Shown here in pieces: positions 46,689 through 53,178 of a stretch of 64,000 nt of DNA. Source of the DNA: Selenomonas ruminantium subsp. ruminantium ATCC 12561 (GTDB taxonomy: Bacteria; Bacillota; Negativicutes; Selenomonadales; Selenomonadaceae). Every line of letters starts with the position of its first letter. The first letter of the stretch is position 1. The stretch is from the NCBI RefSeq assembly GCF_000424065.1, contig NZ_AUJE01000001.1, forward strand, positions 114,267 through 178,266, in the 5' to 3' direction. The position numbers and the translations under genes were made by a program. A model generated the notes under the pieces. That model made no database searches. It worked only from the letters and a program-made list of their open reading frames with translations, and was not told the DNA's origin.

Positions 46689-46704
46689 CTTAGGAGTTGA
46701 TTGT

Positions 46705-47208
46705 GTGGCTGTTATAAGGAATGGAATTTATTTTTTGAAACAGGATTTTTATAGTGTGATAAAGAAAGTTGGCGGAATTTGTCAGGATAGAAAAAAGCGC
46801 CCTGTGATTGCTCTGGTACCATCTTTGGAAGATTGTAGGATATATTGGGCTATACCTATGGGAGATTTTAGCCATCGAACGCCAAAACAGATTGAGCGAT
46901 TAGAAAAATTTATGAATAGTCCTAAGTCAGAATTACGTTCTTGTTTTTATCATGTAGGCAATACGGATAAGAAGTCGATTTTCTTTATCAGTGATGTACT
47001 TCCAGTTACGGAAAAATATATTGAACGCGAATACATAGCACATAATCAGCCGGTAGTTATCAAGAATAAAAATCTTATCGTAGAGTTAAATCGTAAGGTA
47101 TCACGAATACTAGCTTATGAGAAAAGTTATTTGCGTGCGAAGGGAAAAGCGTTCTTTCGACAAAATATATATGGAATTTATCATGAATTGCTGCAAGAGA
47201 CAGATTGA
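46705..47208 (+). CDS. Putative type III toxin (ToxN/CptN/TenpN-like endoribonuclease)
   Basis: A 167-aa protein. The start is GTG 46705 with AGGAG 8 nt upstream; the frame is open to 46546, but that part runs through the antitoxin repeats and terminator. An N-terminal strand and helix (IYFLKQDFYSVIKK), a KKRPVIALV strand and YWAIPM recall the ToxN-fold core, where a K-x-RP-type strand and an A-x-P-L/M strand line the RNase site. Basic C-terminal helices follow. These matches are from memory and modest, and family assignment (ToxN, CptN or TenpN) is open. Main support is the pseudoknot repeat array directly upstream. It is clearly more AT-rich than hsdR/hsdM, which suggests separate acquisition. 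It lies 15 nt before hsdS. Confidence 0.68.
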   Translation: MAVIRNGIYFLKQDFYSVIKKVGGICQDRKKRPVIALVPSLEDCRIYWAIPMGDFSHRTPKQIERLEKFMNSPKSELRSCFYHVGNTDKKSIFFISDVLPVTEKYIEREYIAHNQPVVIKNKNLIVELNRKVSRILAYEKSYLRAKGKAFFRQNIYGIYHELLQETD

Positions 47209-47223
47209 AAGGTGCCGATTACC

Positions 47224-48588
47224 ATGGCAAAGAAGCAACTGACAATAGAAGAAAAATTACAAGCGGCACTGGTGCCGGCAGAGGAACAGCCATATAAGGT
47301 GCCGGAGAATTGGTGCTGGGTAAGGCTGGATAAGTTATATCGTGTAAATCCTAAGAATGAAAATACTGATGATGATATGAGAGCTTCTTTTATTTCAATG
47401 GCTAATATTGATGGGGGCATGGCAAGTAACTTTACTTATGAAATACAACCTTGGAAGCAAGCGAAAAAAGGACATACGCAAATGGCAGATGGAGATGTGG
47501 CGTTTGCAAAAATAAGTCCATGCTTTGAAAATCGGAAATCAATGATAGTTGAAGGATTAGAAAATGGTATTGGTGGAGGAACGACAGAACTTATAATACT
47601 ACGTCAGCCTAATGTTAATAAAAAATATACATTTTGGCTGGTATCAACGGAGGAGTTTATAAGTAAAGGTCGCACTACTTATTCAGGGACAGTAGGTCAG
47701 CAACGGATAAGCATGGATTTTGTAAAAAACTATCCTGTTCCGTTGGCACCGTTAAAAGAACAGTCCCGCATAGTTGCTCGTATCGAATCCCTTTTCGCCA
47801 AGCTGGACGAAGCCAAGGAAAAAATACAGGAAGTTCTCGATGGAGCCGACCTGCGCCGTGCCGCTATTCTTCATCAGGCTTTCACAGGCAAGTTGACGGA
47901 GAAGTGGAGAAGGGAAAATGGTGTAAGTGATGATAGCAGAGAAACATCTAATGTTAAAAGTATTTGTAATTCCTTGAAGTATGGAACGGCAAAAAAATCA
48001 GTTCAAGATGGTGACGTAGCTGTTTTACGAATGGGAAATTTGCAGAATGGGGAGATAGATTGGGGGTCGTTGGTTTATTCGAATGACCAAGATGATATAG
48101 AAAAGTATTCATTAAAAGATGGCGATGTTTTATTTAATAGAACAAACAGTGCAGAATTAGTGGGGAAAACATCCATATATCGAGGAGAAAGGCCTGCTAT
48201 ATATGCTGGCTATTTGATAAAGTTGGATTATAAGCGCGATAAAATAATTGGTGATTTTTTTAACTATATGTTAAATAGTCCAAAAGCCAAAGAGTATTGT
48301 AATAAGGTTAAGACAGATGGCGTAAATCAATCTAACATTAATGCAAAAAAAATAGGTGCATTTGAATTTGATGTGCCGACAATCCTTGAGCAACAAGAAA
48401 TCGTCCGTCTGTTGGACAATCTGCTCTCCCGCGAACAATCCACCGTCACCGCCTGCGAAGAAGCCCTGACCACCATCGACACCCTCAAAAAATCCATCCT
48501 TGCCCGCGCCTTCCGTGGTGAACTGGGAACAAACGACCCCTCCAACCCCAGTGCCAAGGAACTGTTGCGGGAAATTCTGTCAGCGTAA
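47224..48588 (+). CDS. hsdS: Type I restriction specificity subunit S
   Basis: A 454-aa DNA-recognition subunit with the two-half layout. The first target recognition domain covers about residues 25-175. The first spacer helix follows (EQSRIVARIESLFAKLDEAKEKIQEVL region, about 178-230), then the second recognition domain (about 235-390) and the second helix (EQQEIVRLLDNLLSRE, then LKKSILARAFRGELG). Recognition domains are AT-rich while the spacer helices keep the host composition, the usual mark of swapped specificity modules. GTG 47212 overlaps the ribosome site; ATG 47224 is chosen. It is separated from hsdM by the toxin-antitoxin insert. The target sequence cannot be deduced. Confidence 0.92.
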   Translation: MAKKQLTIEEKLQAALVPAEEQPYKVPENWCWVRLDKLYRVNPKNENTDDDMRASFISMANIDGGMASNFTYEIQPWKQAKKGHTQMADGDVAFAKISPCFENRKSMIVEGLENGIGGGTTELIILRQPNVNKKYTFWLVSTEEFISKGRTTYSGTVGQQRISMDFVKNYPVPLAPLKEQSRIVARIESLFAKLDEAKEKIQEVLDGADLRRAAILHQAFTGKLTEKWRRENGVSDDSRETSNVKSICNSLKYGTAKKSVQDGDVAVLRMGNLQNGEIDWGSLVYSNDQDDIEKYSLKDGDVLFNRTNSAELVGKTSIYRGERPAIYAGYLIKLDYKRDKIIGDFFNYMLNSPKAKEYCNKVKTDGVNQSNINAKKIGAFEFDVPTILEQQEIVRLLDNLLSREQSTVTACEEALTTIDTLKKSILARAFRGELGTNDPSNPSAKELLREILSA

Positions 48589-48630
48589 TTCAGTGATAGT
48601 AGTAGCCTAAAATTTCACATAACATACATC

Positions 48631-48659
48631 TTGAAGTGTTTTGGCGGCTGTGATATACT
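48631..48659 (+). promoter_or_regulatory. Promoter of the antisense RNA
   Basis: TTGAAG (48631-48636), 17 nt, TATACT (48654-48659). It points toward the convergent small hydrophobic-peptide gene on the other strand. Confidence 0.6.
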
Positions 48660-48665
48660 TTTTAT

Positions 48666-48745
48666 AAGCGACAAACCCGATTTGTCAAAGAGGTACAAAA
48701 GGAACCCCCCGGAAGGAATGCGACTCCAACCGGGGGGTTCTTGCA
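48666..48745 (+). ncRNA. Putative antisense RNA (type I antitoxin)
   Basis: A transcript starting near 48666 would run about 80 nt and end at the CCCCCC/GGGGGG hairpin. The toxin-like mRNA on the minus strand ends at the same hairpin, so the two RNAs overlap at their 3' ends, as in the txpA/RatA and bsrG/SR4 pairs of Bacillus. The ends are inferred from the promoter and hairpin only. Confidence 0.5.
48703..48739. terminator. Shared hairpin terminator of the convergent RNA pair
   Basis: AACCCCCCGG (48703-48712) pairs perfectly with CCGGGGGGTT (48730-48739). Both strands lead into moderately T-rich sequence; the hairpin is very stable and usable from either side. Confidence 0.7.
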
Positions 48746-48776
48746 TAATTGGCGGCTATGCCAGACCGAGCCTATG

Positions 48777-48875
48777 TCACCCAAAGATTAATGTGATTAA
48801 CAAGTCTAGGCATTTAGCGAGGTAATATGCGACAACACTCGCAGCGACTGAAACCACAAAGTCCCGAAATGTCAA
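48777..48875 (-). CDS. Putative type I toxin: 32-aa hydrophobic peptide
   Basis: TTG 48875 to TGA gives a 32-aa peptide starting MTFRDFVVSVAASVVAYYLA and ending in a hydrophobic run to IFG; it would span a membrane once. GGGGGG at 48883-48888 lies 7 nt before the start, and an extended -10 (TGCTATACT, 48923-48931 on the minus strand) is upstream. Short single-span peptides of this style with convergent antisense RNAs are type I toxins in Firmicutes, and I recall similar RDF...VAYY peptides in clostridia. Such a short frame could still be chance; the ribosome site, promoter and antisense promoter together make it credible. Confidence 0.6.
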   Translation of the reverse strand: MTFRDFVVSVAASVVAYYLAKCLDLLITLIFG

Positions 48876-49043
48876 ATTGGCACCCCCCTTCCTGTTACCA
48901 GTATGGGGCGGGCAACATATCTAGTATAGCATAATCAAATATTACAGAAAAGCCCATGAACTTGTGCGTTCAGGGCTTTAGATGTGGAAAGGAAGTAGCA
49001 TTGACACTCCTCCCTATGGATAAATTATCATAAAGTAATGGAC

Positions 49044-49247
49044 TTACGCCGCCAACCGGCTGTGCAGTATGGCAGGCTTTCCTTGCGGGTTAGTTTCGTG
49101 CATGTTGCCGGACTGTTTATCGGCAAGCAGCATTTTGTATTTCCGCAGGCGCATGTCCTGGGCAATGGTGTAGGCGGCGAGGCAGACCACCAAAACAATC
49201 AGGATAATGTTCATAATTACTTCGTAATGAATGATTGCGTTCGTCAT
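49044..49247 (-). CDS. Small single-span membrane protein, unknown function
   Basis: A 67-aa protein with one membrane span (about residues 11-29, MNIILIVLVVCLAAYTIA) and a basic, polar C-terminal tail. CGGAGG precedes ATG 49247 by 7 nt, which is strong support. A second Met at residue 12 marks the start of the hydrophobic part. It lies downstream of the ImmA-like gene in the same direction, 114 nt away. No family was recognised. It could be a further small toxin, a phage-type protein or a membrane anchor for the ImmA system. Confidence 0.55.
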   Translation of the reverse strand: MTNAIIHYEVIMNIILIVLVVCLAAYTIAQDMRLRKYKMLLADKQSGNMHETNPQGKPAILHSRLAA

Positions 49248-49361
49248 AGTGATACCTCCGTAAAATGATATGGGGAAAAGGATAATCCCTGTATTATTGC
49301 GTTATATCTTTATATGGTTATATACGATTGAAAAAAATCTTTATTACAGCCTAAGAAAAAA

Positions 49362-49883
49362 TCATACGCGAATTTTTTTGAGAAACTGGCTGTCAACGCT
49401 GTCACTGGGGCGGATATCGTAGCCGAGTTTTGCCATTTCCTGTAGTTTTATCAAGGTCAGATTGATGTTGCAGTTCATCTTCTGGGCGAGTGTGAATTCA
49501 TCACAGCCTTCCTTTAGTTCGGCGTAAACCGCGTCCGTATCCATCAGCAGATGGGCGGCAAAGGCGTTGGCTTCGTATTCGGTGCGGCTGTTCAGGCGGA
49601 AAAGTTCAAATTCGTGCATCTGCTGATGTTTGGCAATGTCACGGTGCAGCTGGTCATGACCGATTTCATGCGCCAGAACCATGTTCTGCCAAATATCATC
49701 TAAATTGGTGTTGAGAAAAATAAAGCGGTTGCGCCATTGGCAGAAGTACATACCTAAAAGTTTCGAGAAGTTTTCATTATAAAGAACCTTGATGTTGAGT
49801 TCCTTGGCTACCTGTCGCATATCCCGGCGGCCAACTTGCCGGATGATTTCCCGGGCACGTTTATGGCACTGTTCTGAATCCAT
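49362..49883 (-). CDS. ImmA/IrrE-family zinc metallopeptidase
   Basis: A 173-aa protein of the ImmA/IrrE (DUF955) family. The zinc motif is LAHEIGHDQLH at about residues 70-80 with a downstream acidic helix (SRTEYEANAFAAHLLM) giving the third ligand. Such proteases cleave a partner XRE repressor, turning on genes of a mobile element or stress response. AAGGAG is 7 nt before ATG 49883; the open frame beyond overlaps the XRE gene. It follows the XRE regulator by 4 nt, the standard ImmR-ImmA order. At the edge of the restriction/toxin island, it probably controls either the island or a lost mobile element. Confidence 0.88.
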   Translation of the reverse strand: MDSEQCHKRAREIIRQVGRRDMRQVAKELNIKVLYNENFSKLLGMYFCQWRNRFIFLNTNLDDIWQNMVLAHEIGHDQLHRDIAKHQQMHEFELFRLNSRTEYEANAFAAHLLMDTDAVYAELKEGCDEFTLAQKMNCNINLTLIKLQEMAKLGYDIRPSDSVDSQFLKKIRV

Positions 49884-49887
49884 GGAA

Positions 49888-50289
49888 TCACTCCTTAGAT
49901 TTTTTTCGGTACTTCCGGTTTTCCTTTTTTGCCAGCCAGTAAGCCTCCTGCAGGGATTGCATAACGGCATCCCGGTCTTCTTCGCTGAGCTCGCCCCCCG
50001 CAAAGAGTCCGGATAATTCATTAACCAGCATGGTTGCCTGTTTCATGCCTGTGCGGCCGTATTTTTCTCTAGCTTGACTTAAAAAGTCTTCGTTTTCGGT
50101 GTAGAGGTAGTTGGTGTCTACACCAAACAACTCTGCCAATTTTGCATAGCGTTCCCGGGTTTTGGGATAGCGGCCATCACGTTCATAGGAAACATAGGTG
50201 CGACGGGTTACGCCGATGGCTGTAGCTACAGCCTCCTGACTCATTCCTTTCTGGCTGCGCAGCTGCCGTAATTTTTCTGCGAAGTTCAT
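49888..50289 (-). CDS. XRE-family repressor (ImmR-like)
   Basis: A 133-aa repressor with an N-terminal Cro/C1-type helix-turn-helix (about residues 5-60, GMSQEAVATAIGVTRRTYVSYERDGRYPKTRERYAKLAE). A short C-terminal helical part (about 70-120) is probably the dimer region and the cleavage target of the adjacent ImmA-like protease. ATG 50289 lies 10 nt after GGAG; TTG 50298 is closer to it and less likely. The inverted repeat GTTAC/GTAAC at 50323-50339 lies upstream and may be its operator. The pair matches regulators of integrative elements such as ICEBs1. Confidence 0.88.
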   Translation of the reverse strand: MNFAEKLRQLRSQKGMSQEAVATAIGVTRRTYVSYERDGRYPKTRERYAKLAELFGVDTNYLYTENEDFLSQAREKYGRTGMKQATMLVNELSGLFAGGELSEEDRDAVMQSLQEAYWLAKKENRKYRKKSKE

Positions 50290-50322
50290 GATAATCAAAC
50301 TCCTTTATAAAAGTGAAATTAA

Positions 50323-50339
50323 GTTACTCGTAGTGTAAC
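50323..50339. promoter_or_regulatory. Operator-like inverted repeat before the XRE gene
   Basis: GTTAC-TCGTAGT-GTAAC, with an internal ACT-CGT-AGT palindrome. It lies 34 nt upstream of the XRE start codon. Confidence 0.4.
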
Positions 50340-50373
50340 ATAATGGCAGTTGAAAATCAAGTCTAAGTTTTTC

Positions 50374-50402
50374 TTGACAATTCTTTATTGATTTATTATT
50401 GT
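50374..50402 (+). promoter_or_regulatory. Promoter of mgsA
   Basis: TTGACA (50374-50379), 17 nt, TATTGT (50397-50402). The spacer and flanks match those of the PTS promoter at 38180 almost base for base. Confidence 0.8.
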
Positions 50403-50419
50403 TTATCTTGTATGAAGCA

Positions 50420-50446
50420 GGATGGCTGCGCATAAGCAGCCAAACC
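50420..50446 (+). promoter_or_regulatory. RAT site before mgsA
   Basis: A 27-nt element starting GGATGGCTGC and ending GCAGCCAAACC. GGCTGC/GCAGCC pairs perfectly around a GCATAA loop, with the flanking AT/AAA asymmetric loop and GG/CC closing pair. CCTTG then follows and can pair with CAAGG (50465-50469), giving the competing structure. This places methylglyoxal synthase under the BglG-type antiterminator. Confidence 0.7.
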
Positions 50447-50510
50447 TTGCAGGTAGATATGTCTCAAGGAATTTCATCAGGGAAGTTTTTGTAGAAAGAA
50501 GGAGATCTAT

Positions 50511-50891
50511 ATGGATACCATTGCGTTGATTGCTCATGATAAGAAAAAAGAAGTAATGTTGGATTTTGCTTCTCATCACAAAGCTTTGCTGGAGAAATTT
50601 CATTTAGTAGCTACCCATACTACGGGCACATTGCTCAAGGAAAAGCTGGGGCTGGATGTGGAAACGATGATGTCGGGGCCGTTGGGGGGCGATCAGCAGA
50701 TTGGTGCTTTAGTAGCCACGGAAAAGGTACAGTATGTCATTTTCCTGCGTGACCCGTTGACTGCACAGCCTCATGAGCCGGATATTAATGCTTTGTTGAG
50801 ACTTTGCGATGTGCATAATATTCCCTTGGCTACAAATCGTAAGAGTGGCCATATTTTGCTGGAATATGCAGACAAGAAACTTAGCTGTTGA
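50511..50891 (+). CDS. mgsA: Methylglyoxal synthase
   Basis: A 126-aa enzyme turning dihydroxyacetone phosphate into methylglyoxal and phosphate, a bypass that frees phosphate when sugar phosphates pile up. The signature [11 protein letters not shown] carries the catalytic base-type Asp61. THTTGTLL (phosphate binding), His88 and Asp91 (PHEPD) match the E. coli protein in place. AAGGAG precedes ATG 50511. The promoter and RAT leader copy those of the beta-glucoside PTS operon, so it should rise during beta-glucoside uptake. The HIT gene downstream has its own ribosome site and may be co-transcribed. Confidence 0.93.
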   Translation: MDTIALIAHDKKKEVMLDFASHHKALLEKFHLVATHTTGTLLKEKLGLDVETMMSGPLGGDQQIGALVATEKVQYVIFLRDPLTAQPHEPDINALLRLCDVHNIPLATNRKSGHILLEYADKKLSC

Positions 50892-50971
50892 TTTTTTGAG
50901 AGAATAAGCAGGTGTTTTGCTATTTATGGCGAATTAATAACTGTATATGATTTGCAAAGGAGGTGTAAATG

Positions 50972-51319
50972 ATGGCAGATTGTATTTTTTGCAAGATTGC
51001 AGGCAAGGAAATTCCGTCCACGGTAGTCTATGAAGACGAAACGGTGCTGGCGTTCAAGGATTTGGAACCGCAGGCCCCTGTACATGTGCTCGTGATTCCG
51101 AAAAAACACGTGGAAAGTGTAGCCGCATTAAAGGCTGAGGACAAGGAACTGGTTGCGCATATTCTGGTCGAGGTGATTCCGCAGATTGCACGTGATTTGG
51201 GTGTAGCAGAATCCGGTTTCCGTGTGGTTGCCAATACCGGCGATGAAGGCGGTCAGACCGTGAAACATCTGCATTTCCATCTCTTAGGCGGTCGCTCCAT
51301 GCAATGGCCCCCAGGCTAA
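50972..51319 (+). CDS. HIT-family (HINT) nucleotide-binding protein
   Basis: A 115-aa protein of the histidine triad family, hydrolysing nucleoside phosphoramidates or related adenylates. It begins with the CIFCKIAGKEIPS signature; Cys pairs there can hold zinc. The triad HLHFHLLGGR is near the C-terminus. AAAGGAGGTG (50957-50965) lies 6 nt before ATG 50972 and only 3 nt before ATG 50969, so 50972 is chosen. It lies 80 nt after mgsA and before rpsU, a common neighbourhood (HIT-rpsU-yqeY) in Firmicutes. Confidence 0.92.
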   Translation: MADCIFCKIAGKEIPSTVVYEDETVLAFKDLEPQAPVHVLVIPKKHVESVAALKAEDKELVAHILVEVIPQIARDLGVAESGFRVVANTGDEGGQTVKHLHFHLLGGRSMQWPPG

Positions 51320-51338
51320 CGATTTGTGCGGATTTGTG

Positions 51339-51368
51339 TTGACAGGCTCGCCATCTCTATTGTATAAT
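51339..51368 (+). promoter_or_regulatory. Promoter of rpsU
   Basis: TTGACA (51339-51344), 18 nt, TATAAT (51363-51368); the start codon is about 50 nt downstream of the expected transcript start. Confidence 0.8.
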
Positions 51369-51427
51369 ATCGTGGTGTAGTTTTAGAAACACAAACTCCC
51401 ATGTTAAGTGGAGGGGGGGAAAAATAG

Positions 51428-51607
51428 ATGGCAAACGAAATTAAAGTTGGTAAAAACGAATCAATCGATAGTGCTCTCCGCCGCTTCAAGCGTATGTCCC
51501 AGAAAGCTGGCACGCTGGCTGAAGTGAGAAAACGTGAACATTACGAGAAACCGAGCGTTCGCCGCAAGAAGAAATCTGAAGCAGCTCGTAAACGCAAGTT
51601 CAGATAA
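51428..51607 (+). CDS. rpsU: 30S ribosomal protein S21
   Basis: A 59-aa basic protein beginning [20 protein letters not shown] and ending RKRKFR; the pattern and length are those of bS21. It sits on the 30S platform near the 3' end of 16S rRNA. GGAGGGGGG at 51411-51419 precedes the ATG. It is transcribed from its own promoter and followed by a terminator, then by yqeY, as in many Firmicutes. Confidence 0.95.
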   Translation: MANEIKVGKNESIDSALRRFKRMSQKAGTLAEVRKREHYEKPSVRRKKKSEAARKRKFR

Positions 51608-51615
51608 TTTGCGCG

Positions 51616-51653
51616 AGACACCTGCAGGTCGTAAGATTTTCAGGTGTCTTTTT
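51616..51653 (+). terminator. Terminator after rpsU
   Basis: AGACACCTG pairs with CAGGTGTCT, followed by TTTTTG. Confidence 0.85.
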
Positions 51654-51684
51654 GTTATATGGATTTATAATGGAGGAAGAAGAC

Positions 51685-52131
51685 ATGTCGTTAAAAGAAC
51701 AGCTTACCGCAGATATGAAAGAAGCCATGAAGAACAAGGAAAAGGAACGTCTGGCCGTTATCCGTATGGTGCGCGGTGCTATCCGTCAGCAGGAAATTGA
51801 TGGCCAGAAGGAACTCGGCGAGGAAGATGTAATCGCGGTTATCAGCAAGGAAGTAAAGATGCGCCGTGATTCCATCGAGGAATTCCAGAAGGGCGGCCGT
51901 GAGGATTTGGTGGAAAAGACGCAGGCGGAAATCGATGTGCTCCTGCCTTACCTGCCGGCTCAGCTGTCTGAAGATGAAGTGCGTGAACTCGTGAAGGCTG
52001 CGGTAGAACAGACCGGAGCTGCTACGCCGAAGGATATGGGCAAGGTTATGGGCGTGCTGATGCCGAAGGTTAAGGGGCGCGCTGATGGGAAGATGGTTAA
52101 TACAATTGTGAAGAGCTTCTTGCAGGGGTAA
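51685..52131 (+). CDS. yqeY: GatB/YqeY domain protein
   Basis: A 148-aa cytoplasmic protein of the YqeY family, which shares its helical domain with the tail of the tRNA amidotransferase subunit GatB. It has an N-terminal LKEQLTADMKEAMKNKEKERLAVIR helix pair (read in parts), IDVLLPYLPAQLSEDEV in the middle, and GKVMGVLMPKVKGRADGKMVN at the end. GGAGGAAGA is 5 nt before ATG 51685. It follows the rpsU terminator. The family is thought to bind tRNA, but the exact role is unsettled. Confidence 0.92.
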   Translation: MSLKEQLTADMKEAMKNKEKERLAVIRMVRGAIRQQEIDGQKELGEEDVIAVISKEVKMRRDSIEEFQKGGREDLVEKTQAEIDVLLPYLPAQLSEDEVRELVKAAVEQTGAATPKDMGKVMGVLMPKVKGRADGKMVNTIVKSFLQG

Positions 52132-52154
52132 GGGGAACATCGTTGCAGGAAGGC

Positions 52155-52237
52155 GCCCGCGGGGGACTGGTAATATTTTTCTTCGCTTAGACAAGCTTGT
52201 CAAACGCTGCGAAAAACATCACCAGTCCCCCGCGGGC
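52155..52237 (+). repeat. Nested-palindrome intergenic repeat, copy E
   Basis: Perfect 17-bp outer arms GCCCGCGGGGGACTGGT / ACCAGTCCCCCGCGGGC; TTTTTC/GAAAAA; core GACAAGCTTGTC (perfect palindrome). First of three in the 400-bp gap between yqeY and nfeD. Confidence 0.88.
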
Positions 52238-52267
52238 TTAGGCTGTAGGTTACATAAATGATAAGGT

Positions 52268-52385
52268 GCCCGTGGGGGCTGGCAGTATTTTTCCTCCGCT
52301 GAGACAGGCTTGTCAAACGCTACGGAAAAACACCGCCTTCCGGGGTGTCCACTGGACACCCGCGACTATGTCGCCCCCCACGGGC
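52268..52385 (+). repeat. Nested-palindrome intergenic repeat, copy F, with insertion
   Basis: Arms GCCCGTGGGGG / CCCCCACGGGC; core GACAGGCTTGTC. The right arm is split by about 37 extra bases (from about 52338) that include a small palindrome, GGTGTCCACTGGACACC. Confidence 0.8.
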
Positions 52386-52401
52386 TTAGTACGATACGAT
52401 T

Positions 52402-52460
52402 GCTCCGCTAAGACAGGCTTGTCAAAAGCTGCGGAAAAACATCACCAGCCTACATGAGCT
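52402..52460 (+). repeat. Nested-palindrome intergenic repeat, copy G (half)
   Basis: Core GACAGGCTTGTCAAAAGCTG, GGAAAAA and the right arm ACATCACCAGCC are present; the left outer arm is missing. It directly follows copy F. Confidence 0.75.
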
Positions 52461-52531
52461 TAATACGATGTGCTTGTATTTTGCAGGATTTTTTGTAGGA
52501 TATGTGGAAATACTCTCAAGGGGGTGAGGTT

Positions 52532-53164
52532 ATGGATGTGGCGATTAATATGCCGGTGCTGCAGATGCTTTTGCTGGTGATTATGTTTTTGGCTATTATG
52601 GTCGAGATTAAGACTGGCGGCATGGGTGCGGGCATTTTGTTGGGGCTGGTGGCTGCTGGCGTCTTTTGGGGCAGTCAGTATGTGAAAGGTTTGGTTTCGC
52701 TTTATCAGATTGCCATTTTTATGGGTGGTATTATCTGTATTATCGTGGAAATGCTGCTGCCGACAGTGGGGCTCTTAGCTGGACTGGGTGTAGCGGCGAT
52801 GCTCTATAGTGTGGTATTGGCTTTGGGCGGTGACATTCATGCGCTGTATGCCATGCTGATTTCCTTTGTGGCGTCGATTGTGATTTTTGCCCTGATTGTG
52901 AAACGTCTGCCATCGAGCAAGCTGTGGAATAAAGTGGTGTTGAAGGACGAATCACGTTCTGAGCGTGGGTTTGTCAGTGCGGCACCGCGTGAGTCTCTGC
53001 TGGGAACTGTTGGGGAAGTGCTCACGGAGCTGCGTCCTTCCGGCAGCGTGCGGCTGAATGGCAAGCCTGTGGATGTGGTTTCCGAAGGTGCTTTTGTGCC
53101 GAAAGGTGCACAGGTTCAAGTGGTGGCAGTCGAAGGAAACCGTGTAGTTGTACGACAAGTTTAA
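52532..53164 (+). CDS. NfeD-like membrane protein
   Basis: A 210-aa protein of the NfeD family. About four membrane spans lie within residues 8-135, followed by a C-terminal OB-fold domain (about 155-210, [31 protein letters not shown]). In Firmicutes such genes pair with flotillin-like floA, as here: the floA ribosome site overlaps this gene's stop. The pair is linked to membrane microdomains. The open frame starts at 52502, but AGGGGGTGAGG precedes ATG 52532. Confidence 0.85.
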   Translation: MDVAINMPVLQMLLLVIMFLAIMVEIKTGGMGAGILLGLVAAGVFWGSQYVKGLVSLYQIAIFMGGIICIIVEMLLPTVGLLAGLGVAAMLYSVVLALGGDIHALYAMLISFVASIVIFALIVKRLPSSKLWNKVVLKDESRSERGFVSAAPRESLLGTVGEVLTELRPSGSVRLNGKPVDVVSEGAFVPKGAQVQVVAVEGNRVVVRQV

Positions 53165-53178
53165 GGGGGTTTTTGTTT

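Larger units (their letters stand above)
46527..46690 (+). ncRNA. Putative type III antitoxin RNA (three pseudoknot repeats plus terminator)
   Basis: Three tandem repeats at 46529-46570, 46571-46614 and 46615-46656 (42-44 nt). Each has a GGG (in CAAAAGGG or CAAATGGG), then a stem-loop whose loop contains CCCC, able to pair with the GGG as an H-type pseudoknot. The stems are CCATGT/ACATGG, CCGGTGT/ACATCGG and CCAATGT/ACATTGG: the bases change but pairing is kept. A terminator follows, then the toxin-like gene. This is the arrangement of ToxI-type RNAs, whose processed repeats bind and inactivate the toxin. The repeat length is nearest to what I recall for CptIN systems. Confidence 0.78.

Noticed and set aside
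46546..46704. N-terminal extension of the toxin frame
   Set aside because: It would read through the antitoxin repeats and terminator; GTG 46705 with AGGAG 8 nt upstream is the better start.
50459..50494. 11-codon leader peptide before mgsA
   Set aside because: The ribosome site is weak, and the matching PTS leader encodes only four codons at this place, so it is not conserved.
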